Origin: Desulfobacteraceae bacterium | GTDB lineage: Bacteria; Desulfobacterota; DSM-4660; Desulfatiglandales; Desulfatiglandaceae | Reading direction: 5' to 3' | Length of the DNA: 14,715 bases | Assembly (NCBI GenBank): GCA_030632525.1 | Contig: DAOVUP010000004.1 | Span: forward strand, 1 to 14,715 | Part shown: one piece after another, positions 1-8,919 of the stretch | Numbering within the stretch: the first letter of the stretch is position 1 | Layout of the letters: every line of letters begins with the position of its first letter | Translations under genes and position numbers: made by a program | The notes under the pieces: model-generated | Database searches by the model: none | Seen by the model: only the letters and a program-made list of their open reading frames with translations | Told to the model about the DNA's origin: nothing

Positions 1-1269
1 AACCAAAACCGCTAAAACAGACTCCGGTTGCACATCTTCATGATGGGCAGCTATGGCGTGAATTACCTGGGTCGCCTCACCGTGTCTCCTCGCCAGATCC
101 GCCCCAATAACTGCATGAGGTCCCTCCACCTCATGGTCCACTGCCTTCCCGATATCATGAAGAAGCCCCGCTCTTTTCGCCTGTTTTACGTTCACCCTAA
201 GCTCGCTGGCCATAACACCACAAAGAAAGCTCACTTCCATTGAATGCTGAAGCACATTCTGAGCATAGCTTGAACGATACTTGAGTCGGCCGATAAGTTT
301 GACAAGTTCATGACTAATACCATGGACCCCGACGTCGAATGTGGCCTGCTCCCCGGCCTCCTTAATACTCGTTTCAATCTCTTTGTTTGCCTTGGAGACG
401 ACCTCCTCTATCCTGGCAGGATGAATCCTCCCGTCATCAATGAGCCTCTCTAATGAAACCTTTGCAACCTGCCTTCTCACAGGGTTAAACCCTGACAATA
501 TAACCGCCTCAGGGGTATCGTCGATAATAAGATCAATACCAGTGGCAGCTTCAATAGCTCGAATGTTTCTTCCCTCTCTGCCAATAATCCTCCCCTTCAT
601 TTCCTCATTTGGAAGGTTAACTACAGAGACTATTTTCTCAGCTGCATAATCCCCGGAATATCTTTTTACTGCCAAAGCAATGATCTCCTGCGATTTACGA
701 TCTGCCTCAGATCTCGCCTCGTTTTCAATCCTCCGTATCATTTTTGCGCCATCATGTTTCGCCTCCAATTCCATGGAGTTGACCAGAATCTGTTTGGCCT
801 CTTCCGCGGAAATACCTGCTATCCGCTCCAATTGTCTTCTCTGCTCTGTAACAAGACTTTTATACTCCCCCTCTTTCTTTCTTATCTCCCTTTCAGTCCT
901 TTCAACGCCTCTTTCTTTTTCTGAGATCCTATCTTCTCTTTTTTCTAACTGTTCAATCTTTTTATCCAAGGTTTCCGTCTTTTGAAGTAGACGTTTCTCC
1001 TGGACCAACAGAGTCTCTTTCTTCTCCTTGGTCTCCTTTTCAAATTCAACCTTCATCTGATAAAGAGTGTCCTTGGCTTGAAGAGCTGCCTCCCTCTTTG
1101 TTGTCTTAGCCTCTTTCTGGGCCTCGGCCAAGACTTTTTTAGAGTATTTTTCTACGGCCTCCACCCTACTTTCCACAAGTTTCTTGCGGACAAAGAAGCC
1201 AATGACGACCCCGGCAATTAATCCTGCCCCCACAACCACAATTATATAAACGGCGCTCATATCCATCAT
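1..1269 (-). CDS. rny: Ribonuclease Y, 5' part (3' end outside window)
   Basis: RNase Y is a membrane-anchored endoribonuclease that starts mRNA decay. The first 423 codons are present; the family is usually about 520 residues, so roughly the last 100 are beyond the left edge. Seen in order: an N-terminal membrane segment (about residues 6-27) followed by RKK; a long charged coiled coil (about 30-200); a KH RNA-binding domain with [15 protein letters not shown] near 226-240; and an HD phosphohydrolase domain with His342 (LQHS), the His371-Asp372 pair (LLHDIGK) and the HH of AAHHED near 411-412. The start is ATG at 1269, followed in frame by ATGs at 1266 and 1260; an AGGAG about 9 bases upstream favours the first. 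It is the last gene seen of a minus-strand unit after zapA, separated from it by 449 non-coding bases. Domain order makes the identification secure. Confidence 0.96.
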   Translation of the reverse strand, partial: MMDMSAVYIIVVVGAGLIAGVVIGFFVRKKLVESRVEAVEKYSKKVLAEAQKEAKTTKREAALQAKDTLYQMKVEFEKETKEKKETLLVQEKRLLQKTETLDKKIEQLEKREDRISEKERGVERTEREIRKKEGEYKSLVTEQRRQLERIAGISAEEAKQILVNSMELEAKHDGAKMIRRIENEARSEADRKSQEIIALAVKRYSGDYAAEKIVSVVNLPNEEMKGRIIGREGRNIRAIEAATGIDLIIDDTPEAVILSGFNPVRRQVAKVSLERLIDDGRIHPARIEEVVSKANKEIETSIKEAGEQATFDVGVHGISHELVKLIGRLKYRSSYAQNVLQHSMEVSFLCGVMASELRVNVKQAKRAGLLHDIGKAVDHEVEGPHAVIGADLARRHGEATQVIHAIAAHHEDVQPESVLAVLV

Positions 1270-1718
1270 GATTTCACGCTCCTGATATTAACAAACATCA
1301 CCCGGATAAACCGGAATTCGGCACGCCCCAAGCGCCACCCAAAGGGCACCAGGCACAGGCCTCTGTAAAGAGTAAGGATGAAAGGAAAAAGGGGGTAATC
1401 CAGACAAAAAAGTAGATGATCCGGACTACAAAGAGGGGATAATAGGGAATGAAAACTTACCTATAGCGATGCGCTACTTCATAGCTCCTTTAGTAGACTC
1501 TCGAAAACCATTGAAACCATTCACGCAATACCTAATTTTTATTTGACTCAATAAATTCATCACTAACATTCAGTGTAATTATCCCGATTAACCCTCAATC
1601 CCTACATATATAAACTCCCAGAAACACAAAATGAATCTACAACAAAACATTGTGAATCCGGAGGAATATTCTCCCGTGCATCTGTTTTACGGGTAATACC
1701 TTTTGGAGAGAAGCTCAC
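1270..1718 (-). other. 449-bp non-coding gap between zapA and rny; possible 6S RNA locus
   Basis: No convincing reading frame lies here on either strand. In many proteobacteria the 6S RNA gene (ssrS) follows zapA, so a structured RNA is a reasonable expectation (inference from synteny). On the minus strand several pairings can be seen: GGGATAAT (1578-1585) can pair with ATTATCCC (1436-1443), and there is a small TAGCG/CGCTA hairpin near 1466-1478. The longest visible stem is at 1395-1429. I could not fold a full 6S rod with its central bubble by eye, so the RNA is only a candidate. The 3' end of the gap also serves as the rny leader with its ribosome binding site. Confidence 0.3.
1384..1429 (-). 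terminator. Candidate hairpin/terminator in zapA-rny gap
   Basis: In the minus-strand transcript, GTAGTCCGG (1429-1421) pairs with CTGGATTAC (1403-1395) over 9 bp, two of them G-U. The 17-base loop contains a T6 run. The stem is followed by CCCC and then T5. The G-U pairs would be A-C mismatches on the plus strand, which suggests the minus transcript is the structured one. The C-rich spacer before the T run makes a classical intrinsic terminator doubtful; it could be the end of a small RNA or an attenuator before rny. Confidence 0.3.
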
Positions 1719-2000
1719 CTATTCAACTAAGGCATCAATCTGCGCATTAATCGAACGTGCCCTATCTTGAACATTTTTCATCAGATCATCGCGTTCTCTT
1801 AATACCTGAAAATAATCGCTCGCAATATGAAAAGCAGCCAATATTGCCACCTTCCCCTCAGAGAGCTTTCCCCCGCTATTCCTGATCTCCCCTAATTTGA
1901 CGTTTACAAATTGTGCGATCTCGTTAACTAGCGCCTCATCCTCATCGCTACTCAAAAGATACTCGTGATCAAGGATTCTGATTCTAATAGGCTTTTCCAT
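1719..2000 (-). CDS. zapA: Cell division protein ZapA
   Basis: ZapA binds and bundles FtsZ filaments at the division ring in the cytoplasm. The 93-residue protein has the usual family size and pattern: an N-terminal beta segment (PIRIRILDHEYLLSSDED, residues 4-21), then EALVNEIAQFVNVKLGEI, then the conserved helix around KVAILAAFHIASDY (50-63), then a C-terminal coiled coil. The start ATG at 2000 fits the family start, but the ribosome binding site upstream (TTGGGTAT) is weak. The MITE-like element ends about 36 bases upstream, so translation of zapA may be affected by it. The ZapB-like gene lies upstream in the same direction, and a non-coding stretch and rny follow. A promoter at 2706-2734 probably serves all of them. 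Confidence 0.9.
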   Translation of the reverse strand: MEKPIRIRILDHEYLLSSDEDEALVNEIAQFVNVKLGEIRNSGGKLSEGKVAILAAFHIASDYFQVLRERDDLMKNVQDRARSINAQIDALVE

Positions 2001-2035
2001 ATACCCAATAATATGAGCTGATTACGATGATATTC

Positions 2036-2214
2036 TGAGACCTTTTAAAAACGTCCCCTTTCGAAGTCTTCGCTTATCTGCACAATCTCTTCGTTCCGTT
2101 CATGCCGCCATGGCGGGACTCGAAATATTTAACATATTCCTGTGGTTAATCCCGCTAAAGCGGGACTCACGCGCCTTGATCTTGAACGAAATTGAGCATT
2201 TTTCAAAGGTCTCA
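2036..2214. mobile_element. MITE-like element with terminal inverted repeats
   Basis: Seen directly: TGAGACCTTTTAAAAACG at 2036-2053 and, on the other strand, TGAGACCTTTGAAAAATG at 2214-2197. These match at 16 of 18 positions and bound 179 bp. A second inner inverted pair, TTCGTTC (2090-2096) and GAACGAA (2184-2190), lies closer in, and two GC-rich hairpins sit in the middle. Flanking TTC at 2033-2035 and 2215-2217 could be a 3-bp target duplication (ATTC if the last TIR base is shared). There is no transposase gene, so movement would depend on an enzyme elsewhere. It fills most of the gap between the ZapB-like gene and zapA. Calling it a MITE is inference; multiple genomic copies would confirm it. 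Confidence 0.6.
2105..2168. repeat. Twin GC-rich hairpins sharing GCGGGACTC
   Basis: CCGCCATGGCGG (2105-2116) is a perfect 12-bp palindrome. CCCGC-TAAA-GCGGG (2151-2164) is a 5-bp hairpin, 6 bp with the flanking T-A pair. Both end in the same nine bases GCGGGACTC (2113-2121 and 2160-2168), so they form a direct repeat of a hairpin unit, 47 bases apart, reminiscent of paired REP sequences. They lie in the centre of the MITE-like element. Confidence 0.6.
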
Positions 2215-2246
2215 TTCTCTGCACACCTATGGACGAGTCATTCGCT

Positions 2247-2528
2247 CTACTCAGTAACCTGTTCCATCTTCTCCAAGAGAGAAAGAATCCTCTGCTTAGC
2301 CTTGTCTCTGGCTGATTTCAGACCTTCCACCTCCTTGGTGAGATCAGTCAGTTTCTCCTCTTGAATCTGAAACTTCTCAGCAAAAGATTCCTTTTCTTTT
2401 TTTAGGCTCTTTATCATTTCAATAAGGTTATCAATCTTATCTTCGAGCAATTGGAATTGATCAACCCCATCTTTTGAATTCAAAGAATTCCAAACTTTGT
2501 ACTGTCTGCTCTCTTCTCCACTTTCCAT
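2247..2528 (-). CDS. Small coiled-coil protein, ZapB-like
   Basis: A 93-residue, highly charged protein. From about residue 24 to the end it is almost one continuous heptad-rich helix (LEDKIDNLIEMIKSLKKEK, then FQIQEEKLTDLTKEVEGL), with no membrane segment or catalytic motif. Size, coiled coil and position directly before zapA match the small ZapB-type division proteins annotated in deltaproteobacteria, where it would join ZapA at the FtsZ ring. Sequence alone cannot separate ZapB from other short coiled coils, so the function is inferred from context. The start ATG at 2528 has GAGG about 10 bases upstream. It is the first gene after the promoter at 2706-2734. Confidence 0.65.
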   Translation of the reverse strand: MESGEESRQYKVWNSLNSKDGVDQFQLLEDKIDNLIEMIKSLKKEKESFAEKFQIQEEKLTDLTKEVEGLKSARDKAKQRILSLLEKMEQVTE

Positions 2529-2705
2529 ACTGATTCAAACCTCTCAATCTTTCCAAATTTGCCAATTTATTCAATAACGAACTAAGTCAACCGCTTATCC
2601 GCATAGAAAAACCGAAACCTCCAGCATTGCCTAAGCCTAAAACGACAAATTAAACGCTTTAAACTCTTAATGTTAAGATGACGACTTCAAACTGGAATAT
2701 ATTTC

Positions 2706-2734
2706 ATATTATCCCTGAAACATAAAAAGGTCAA
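2706..2734 (-). promoter_or_regulatory. Sigma70-type promoter for zapB-like/zapA/rny unit
   Basis: On the minus strand TTGACC (2734-2729) is followed, after exactly 17 bases, by TAATAT (2711-2706). This is close to consensus. It lies just downstream of the atp operon terminator and about 180 bases before the ZapB-like start, so transcription would begin near 2699 and leave a leader of about 170 bases. A short dyad CTTAA-TG-TTAAG (2666-2677) falls inside that leader. Confidence 0.7.
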
Positions 2735-2738
2735 TAAA

Positions 2739-2771
2739 TAAAAAAAGGCAAGCGCGATTCCGCTTGCCTTT
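2739..2771 (-). terminator. Intrinsic terminator of the atp operon
   Basis: In the minus transcript AAAGGCAAGCG (2771-2761) pairs perfectly with CGCTTGCCTTT (2754-2744) over 11 bp with a 6-base loop, followed by a T-rich tail (TTTTTTTATTTATT). It starts 30 bases after the atpC stop. It is a strong Rho-independent terminator and cleanly separates the ATP synthase operon from the division/RNase Y unit. Confidence 0.92.
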
Positions 2772-2800
2772 GATTCAATGGTTGTTGTTTTTTGATTTCG

Positions 2801-3211
2801 CTAATTTATCTTTTCCGATATTCTGATACGGACGATAGCGCGTTTGAGTGCTGCTTCCGCCCTCAGAAAATCGACATCTTCCTTGCCCCGATCCAGGGAA
2901 AGCCTTTCCTTGGCCCTTTCCACGGCCTTTCGGGCCCGCTCTAAATCAATTTCGGTCGCTTTCTCAGCAGCGTCAACCAAAATCGAGACCTGGTTGTCGG
3001 ATACCTCGGAAAACCCGGTCGTTACCAAAAAACGTTCAGTTTGATTGCCACTGGAAAAACGAAGTTCGCCCGGTTCAATTCCTGAAAGAAATGGAACGTG
3101 CCCCTCCAAGATGCCGAATTCACCCATGGTTCCAGGGGCAACGACAATGTCCACCTCTTGACTCACCATCACCTTCTCAGGGGTAACAATTTCCAGATGT
3201 AACTTTCCCAT
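2801..3211 (-). CDS. atpC: F-type ATP synthase epsilon subunit
   Basis: Epsilon is part of the central stalk of F1 and can inhibit ATP hydrolysis. The 136-residue length is normal. It begins with the usual LHLEIVTPEKVMVSQEVD beta-barrel strand, followed by APGTMGEFGILEGHVPFLS (26-44) and the C-terminal two-helix part with IDLERARKAVERA, which carries the I/L-D-x-x-R-A motif linked to ATP binding in bacterial epsilon. Start ATG at 3211 has GGGGG 8 bases upstream. It is the last gene of the operon, 16 bases after atpD, and a strong terminator follows. Confidence 0.96.
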   Translation of the reverse strand: MGKLHLEIVTPEKVMVSQEVDIVVAPGTMGEFGILEGHVPFLSGIEPGELRFSSGNQTERFLVTTGFSEVSDNQVSILVDAAEKATEIDLERARKAVERAKERLSLDRGKEDVDFLRAEAALKRAIVRIRISEKIN

Positions 3212-3227
3212 GGATTATTCCCCCTTT

Positions 3228-4655
<1,428 letters not shown>

Positions 4656-4672
4656 TTATATGGTTAAAACCG

Positions 4673-5551
4673 TTATCCCTTCAAGGCGGCGGCGCCACCA
4701 ACAATGTCCATCAATTCAGCAGTAACAGCCGCCTGTCGTGCTTTGTTGTATACCAGGGTGAGACTTTCTACAAGATCGTCACAATTCCTGGAAGCATTGT
4801 CCATGGCAGCCATACGCGCAGCATGCTCACTTGTTTCGTTTTGCAGAAATGCATTATAAATCTGTACGTTAATATGTTTGGGTAAAAGTTCGATCATCAG
4901 CCCTTCGGGATCAGGCTCGCAAAGATACTCCACTTCGGCTCCGGACCCTTCTTCATCCTCGGCAACTGGAGGCTCAACCGGAATCAGCTTGACCAATGTG
5001 GGCACCTGTTTGGCCATCCCGAGGAAACGGCTATAGATCATATAGACGCCATCTACCTCGTCTGCAAGATACCTGTCAATCATACCTCTGCTGATCTGAT
5101 TGACAAAGGATATATCGACATTCCCGTAGGCATTGATATGACTTCCAATGAGATCATACCCTCTTTTTTTGAAATAATCGCGACCCCGTTTTCCGACCGT
5201 AGTCAGACCGATGTCAACGCCGCCATCCTTTTCTTGATCCATCCACTTTTTAGCCCGGTTGAACAGATTGGAATTGAAACTGCCGCAAAGACCCTTATCG
5301 CCTGAAAAATGCAGCAACTCCACCCGGGAAACCTTTTCCTTCTTCACAAGCAGAGGGTGGATATCAGATTCGATCCGGCTTGCCAGATTGCCAAGCACTT
5401 CCGCGAACTTGGTCGCGTAGGGCTCAAAGCTTTCCATTTTCATCTGGGCGCCACGGAGTTTGGCAGCAGCAACCATATTCATGGCTTTGGTAATTTGCCG
5501 CGTTTTTTTAACAGCGCCTATCTTCCTCTTAATATCACTTAAGGTTGCCAT
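4673..5551 (-). CDS. atpG: F-type ATP synthase gamma subunit
   Basis: Gamma is the rotating central shaft. The 292-residue protein starts with the conserved helix (DIKRKIGAVKKTRQITKAMNMVAAAKLR, positions 6-33) and ends with the partner helix (LTLVYNKARQAAVTAELMDIVGGAAAL), which together form the coiled-coil axle. GDKGLCGSFN (about 84-93) is the usual signature in the Rossmann-like part. An acidic stretch EDEEGSGAEVE (about 197-207) is a lineage-type surface insertion. The start ATG at 5551 has AAAGG just upstream. Unlike the rest of the operon, 171 non-coding bases separate it from atpA. Confidence 0.97.
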   Translation of the reverse strand: MATLSDIKRKIGAVKKTRQITKAMNMVAAAKLRGAQMKMESFEPYATKFAEVLGNLASRIESDIHPLLVKKEKVSRVELLHFSGDKGLCGSFNSNLFNRAKKWMDQEKDGGVDIGLTTVGKRGRDYFKKRGYDLIGSHINAYGNVDISFVNQISRGMIDRYLADEVDGVYMIYSRFLGMAKQVPTLVKLIPVEPPVAEDEEGSGAEVEYLCEPDPEGLMIELLPKHINVQIYNAFLQNETSEHAARMAAMDNASRNCDDLVESLTLVYNKARQAAVTAELMDIVGGAAALKG

Positions 5552-5722
5552 GTGGCCTTTCTCTCTTTATTTATCCGAAGTTTATCATCGTTCGCCCTTA
5601 CTTAGTAAAGGTAAACAAATTTTCCCCCGTTCCGCAGATCCATTCATTTACGGAGAGGCCGCTCGTGCATTTCGCTTCGCGACGTTGTTCCGCCTTTTCC
5701 ATGTCCGAAACAATAAGGCGTA
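5552..5722 (-). other. 171-bp spacer between atpA and atpG
   Basis: An unusually long gap inside an operon whose other junctions overlap or are 16-35 bases. It includes a small open frame of 34 codons on the minus strand (5702-5598) that lacks a good ribosome binding site, a short hairpin CCTTTAC/GTAAGG near 5596-5611, and a GC-rich segment around CGTCGCGAAGCG. I see no firm function; it might be a remnant or a dispersed repeat. Confidence 0.4.
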
Positions 5723-7237
5723 TCAGGCCGCGGGTTGAAAAATTCCCTCAAATTCTTCCAGAGCCTTTTTCAGTTTGCCGTCCGTTTCCTCAGTAATATC
5801 GTTTTTCTCCTTGATATCGGCCAGGATGTCGGAGTGTTTGCTGCTCAAAAACTCGAGCATCTGTTTTTCATAATCCGAAACCGCACTTTCCGGCCACTTA
5901 TCGAGAAAACCATTTGAGCCTGCGAAAAGGATAGCCACCTCTTTATCAGCCGACATGGGCTGAAACTGAGGCTGCTTCAATATTTCAACCAGCCTGCGGC
6001 CCCGGTCAAGCTGTTTCAACGTAGCTTTGTCAAGATCGCTTCCGAAAGCGGCAAACGCTTCCAACTCTCTGAACTGGGCCATATCCAGCTTAAGGGAGCC
6101 CGCAACCTTCCTCATTGCCTTGGTCTGGGCAGCACCCCCCACACGGGAGACGGAAAGACCCACATTAATGGCGGGACGCACACCCGAGAAAAAGAGATTA
6201 GGCTCAAGATAGACCTGACCGTCTGTAATGGAGATCACGTTGGTGGGAATATAGGCGGAAACATCACCTGCCTGGGTTTCAATAATCGGAAGCGCTGTTA
6301 GAGAGCCCCCTCCCAATTTGTCATTAACCTTGGCGGCTCGTTCAAGCAGTCTGGAATGGTTGTAAAAGATATCCCCCGGGAAGGCCTCCCGGCCGGGGGG
6401 TCGTCTGAGCAAAAGAGAAACCTGCCGGTAAGCTGTGGCCTGTTTTGAAAGATCGTCGTAAATAATCAGGGCATGTTTTCCCTGGTCTCGGTAATATTCT
6501 CCAATGGCGCATCCGGCATAGGGCGAAATAAACTGCTGAGTGGCCGGATCGCTGGCGCAGGCCGCCACGACCGTTGTGTATTCCATGGCACCATGGCGCT
6601 CCAGGACGTCAACCACCTGAGCCACGGTCGATTTTTTCTGACCTGTGGCAACATAAATACAGTAAACATCCGTATCCTTCTGATTGATTATGGCGTCCAC
6701 GCAGATAGCCGTTTTCCCGATCTGCCTGTCCCCGATGATCAACTCTCGCTGTCCTCTTCCCACCGGAGTCATGGCATCGATGGCCTTGATACCCGTGTAC
6801 AGGGGTTCGAAAACAGATTTACGGTCAATAACGCCGGGCGCAACCATCTCAAGCCGCCTAAACTCGGTCGCTTCAATGGGTCCTTTGCCGTCAAGAGGCT
6901 CCCCCACTGCGTCAATAACTCGGCCAAGAACCGCCTCTCCCACAGGGATTTCAGCAATCTTGCCGGTCCTCTTGACCGTATCGCCCTCTTTGATTTTGGA
7001 GTCATCGCCCATAATGGCGACACCCACGTTATCTTCTTCCAGATTAAGACAGAGGCCATAGATACCTCCGGAGAATTCCACCATCTCCATAGACATGACC
7101 TTCTCAATCCCGTATACTCGAGCGATACCATCACCCACAGACAAGACGGTTCCGGTCTCACTTACTTCGACCTTCTTTTCGTAGTCTTTAATCTGGCCCC
7201 GGATTATCTCACTTATTTCTGCAGCTCTGATCTCCAT
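5723..7237 (-). CDS. atpA: F-type ATP synthase alpha subunit
   Basis: Alpha is the non-catalytic nucleotide-binding subunit that completes the catalytic sites of beta. The 504 residues match the family. Motifs: N-terminal [13 protein letters not shown], which binds delta; Walker A GDRQIGKT (169-176); Walker B ALIIYDD (256-262); [12 protein letters not shown] (278-289); and the arginine finger in [10 protein letters not shown] (Arg365). The start ATG at 7237 shares its A with the TAA stop of atpH (TAATG), which indicates translational coupling. The gene ends in QPAA followed by TGA and a 171-bp spacer before atpG. Confidence 0.98.
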   Translation of the reverse strand: MEIRAAEISEIIRGQIKDYEKKVEVSETGTVLSVGDGIARVYGIEKVMSMEMVEFSGGIYGLCLNLEEDNVGVAIMGDDSKIKEGDTVKRTGKIAEIPVGEAVLGRVIDAVGEPLDGKGPIEATEFRRLEMVAPGVIDRKSVFEPLYTGIKAIDAMTPVGRGQRELIIGDRQIGKTAICVDAIINQKDTDVYCIYVATGQKKSTVAQVVDVLERHGAMEYTTVVAACASDPATQQFISPYAGCAIGEYYRDQGKHALIIYDDLSKQATAYRQVSLLLRRPPGREAFPGDIFYNHSRLLERAAKVNDKLGGGSLTALPIIETQAGDVSAYIPTNVISITDGQVYLEPNLFFSGVRPAINVGLSVSRVGGAAQTKAMRKVAGSLKLDMAQFRELEAFAAFGSDLDKATLKQLDRGRRLVEILKQPQFQPMSADKEVAILFAGSNGFLDKWPESAVSDYEKQMLEFLSSKHSDILADIKEKNDITEETDGKLKKALEEFEGIFQPAA

Positions 7238-7788
7238 TAGTTATATTCACCCCTCTTTAATGATTCTTTTAAGCCTTCAATCTGCGCCCTGACACTGCCA
7301 TCCAATACCAAATCACCTATCTTTACGACGAGCCCCCCAATGAGAGACTCATCCTCTTCCACCTTTATTTTGACCGTCTTAGAAGTGATTTTTGCAAGGA
7401 CAACATCCAATTTGTCCATTGCCGCATCTTTCAAAGGCCGGGCCGTAATGATATCAGCACGGATAATGTTTGAAATCTCGTCGGTGAGTCGTGTGTAATA
7501 GACTGAAACATCCTTGATGCCCTCTATCCTGTTCTTGTCTAAGAGAAGCCGTAGAAGGTTCTTGACCAGATCGGCAAAGGGACTTTTCTCCAACACTGCG
7601 TCAAGCACCTTTTTTCGATCATCCACGGAAAAAACCGGATTGGCTATTACCTTGCTAAATTCAGGGTTATCTGCGCAGAGTCCGGCGAAATCCTTCAGGT
7701 TCTCCCCGTATTCCGCATAATTTCCGTCTTCCTGCCCCAGACTGAGCAGCGCTTTTGCATATCTTTTGGAAATTCTTGAACCGGTCAA
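7237..7788 (-). CDS. atpH: F-type ATP synthase delta subunit
   Basis: Delta joins the peripheral stalk to the top of F1. The 183-residue length is normal. The N-terminal [12 protein letters not shown] is the family start, and the C-terminal [33 protein letters not shown] region contains the delta/OSCP signature ending in a conserved GS.RAQ.E pattern. The start overlaps the end of atpF by 4 bases (ATGA), and the stop overlaps the atpA start by one base. Confidence 0.96.
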   Translation of the reverse strand: MTGSRISKRYAKALLSLGQEDGNYAEYGENLKDFAGLCADNPEFSKVIANPVFSVDDRKKVLDAVLEKSPFADLVKNLLRLLLDKNRIEGIKDVSVYYTRLTDEISNIIRADIITARPLKDAAMDKLDVVLAKITSKTVKIKVEEDESLIGGLVVKIGDLVLDGSVRAQIEGLKESLKRGEYN

Positions 7789-8387
7789 TGTAGTTTCTCC
7801 ACGCTTTCAATAAATTCATTGACTAAATGATCCTGATCGCTGTCCTGTATCTGCCCTGCAATGATCTCCTCAGCCCTTGTAGCAGCCATCTCAACCACAT
7901 CTTGCGTCAACCTGTTCCTGGCAGCCTCGATTTCACGCTCTATGGTCAGATCAGCTTGAGCTAAGATCTGAGTGGCCCTCTCCCCTGCTTCCGCAATAAT
8001 CCTTTCCTTTTCTAATTCCCCATCAGCCTTAAACTGTTCGATGATTTCTTTCTTTTGAAGTTCAAATTCCTTGAATTTTTTCTCCAACTCGTTACAGCGG
8101 GTCTCAGCGGTCTCCTTATCTCTTTTCAAATCCTCTAATTTTTTACGAATCTCTTCCTTCCGATTTGAAAAAAATTCCTTAACCGGGGTCTTTCTTATCA
8201 CCACAACAAGAATGATGATCATCAGCACAAAGTTCAAAATTCTATATAGCAGATCTGTCACACTACCGCCAGATCCTCCATCCCCACCGCCGCTGGCAAA
8301 GGCCAACCCACAAAAGGCCACTGAAATAATCAGGGTACAGAAAATTATGACTAACGATTTCCCCCTTGCTATCTCAAAACCGATCAT
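7785..8387 (-). CDS. atpF: F-type ATP synthase b subunit with signal-like N terminus
   Basis: Subunit b forms the peripheral stalk between membrane and F1. The 200-residue protein is longer than a typical b of about 156-170 because it starts with an extra hydrophobic segment (about residues 11-31) ending in AFA-S, like a signal peptide cleavage site. A glycine-rich linker (SGGGDGGSGGS, 32-42) and then the expected membrane anchor (about 46-64) follow. The rest is a long charged helix (NRKEEIRKKLEDLKRDKE and on) that would dimerise with the b' partner. Similar extended b subunits are known to me from deltaproteobacteria. The start overlaps the atpF' stop by 4 bases. Confidence 0.93.
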   Translation of the reverse strand: MIGFEIARGKSLVIIFCTLIISVAFCGLAFASGGGDGGSGGSVTDLLYRILNFVLMIIILVVVIRKTPVKEFFSNRKEEIRKKLEDLKRDKETAETRCNELEKKFKEFELQKKEIIEQFKADGELEKERIIAEAGERATQILAQADLTIEREIEAARNRLTQDVVEMAATRAEEIIAGQIQDSDQDHLVNEFIESVEKLH

Positions 8388-8812
8388 TGGATGCTCCTTC
8401 CCAGTATTTTTTGGGCTAATTCATCAGAAAAACTGGCTATTTGGCCTTCAAGGGCCTCCCGCGCAACCGCAATTTTTGACTCTATCTCTTTCTTTGCGGC
8501 ATTAAGTTTTTGTTCTACCCCCCCGCCAGCCTCCTGTAATATCTCCCTTTCCCCTTCCAATCCCTGGGTCTTTAAGGCCTCCTTTTCAATATAGCCCTCT
8601 TTTCTGGCCTGAACAACACCCTCTTCGATACCCTTTTCGTTCTTTTCGGCCTGTTCCTGATAGTCATCAATCGTTTTTTGCCGAGAATTCATCTCATCCG
8701 CTCTCCGTGCCAAAACCCTCCGAATCGGGCGGAAGAGGATAAAATTCAATATCAGGAGAAGAATGAGGAAATTTACGATTTGGATAATCAGGGTACCATC
8801 AATGTTGAGCAT
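8384..8812 (-). CDS. atpF': F-type ATP synthase b' subunit
   Basis: A second, shorter b-type stator subunit of 142 residues. It has one N-terminal membrane helix (about 5-27, with QIVNFLILLLILNFILFRPI) followed by a charged coiled coil (RRVLARRADEMNSRQKTIDD and on). Having two different b genes side by side implies a b-b' heterodimeric stalk, as in phototrophs and many deltaproteobacteria. AAAGGA lies about 10 bases before the ATG at 8812. It is the first ATP synthase gene of the operon; a promoter-like sequence lies at 8876-8904 and the bactofilin gene is upstream. Confidence 0.93.
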   Translation of the reverse strand: MLNIDGTLIIQIVNFLILLLILNFILFRPIRRVLARRADEMNSRQKTIDDYQEQAEKNEKGIEEGVVQARKEGYIEKEALKTQGLEGEREILQEAGGGVEQKLNAAKKEIESKIAVAREALEGQIASFSDELAQKILGRSIQ

Positions 8813-8875
8813 ATCAGATACATCCTTTCATTACTTTTGGTCTGCTCCAAAATGTGAAATTTTTTACAATGGTGC

Positions 8876-8904
8876 CTTTTACAAAAAATAAATCTGCTTG
8901 TCAA
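8876..8904 (-). promoter_or_regulatory. Probable promoter of the atp operon
   Basis: On the minus strand a perfect TTGACA (8904-8899) is followed after 17 bases by TAAAAG (8881-8876), which matches the -10 consensus at 4 of 6 positions. It lies between the bactofilin stop and atpF', about 65 bases before the atpF' start. The atp genes can therefore be transcribed separately from the bactofilin gene. Confidence 0.55.
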
Positions 8905-8919
8905 AACATTTCTTGACCA

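Noticed and set aside
680..985. Plus-strand open frame of about 100 codons rich in Ser and Leu
   Set aside because: It is antisense to the coiled coil of rny, and its Ser/Leu-rich composition is what the complement of Glu/Lys/Arg-rich codons produces.
1486..1500. AAAGGAGCTATGAAGTAG on the minus strand as a start site
   Set aside because: A good binding site and ATG are followed by a stop after one further codon; too short to be called a gene, though it might be a chance or regulatory mini-frame.
2110..2364. Plus-strand open frame across the MITE-like element
   Set aside because: It runs antisense into the ZapB-like gene and starts within the palindrome; there is no binding site or recognisable product.
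6473..7240. Long plus-strand open frame of 255 codons opposite atpA
   Set aside because: It lies fully antisense to the strongly conserved atpA gene, and its translation shows no recognisable domain; it is a shadow of the atpA codon pattern.
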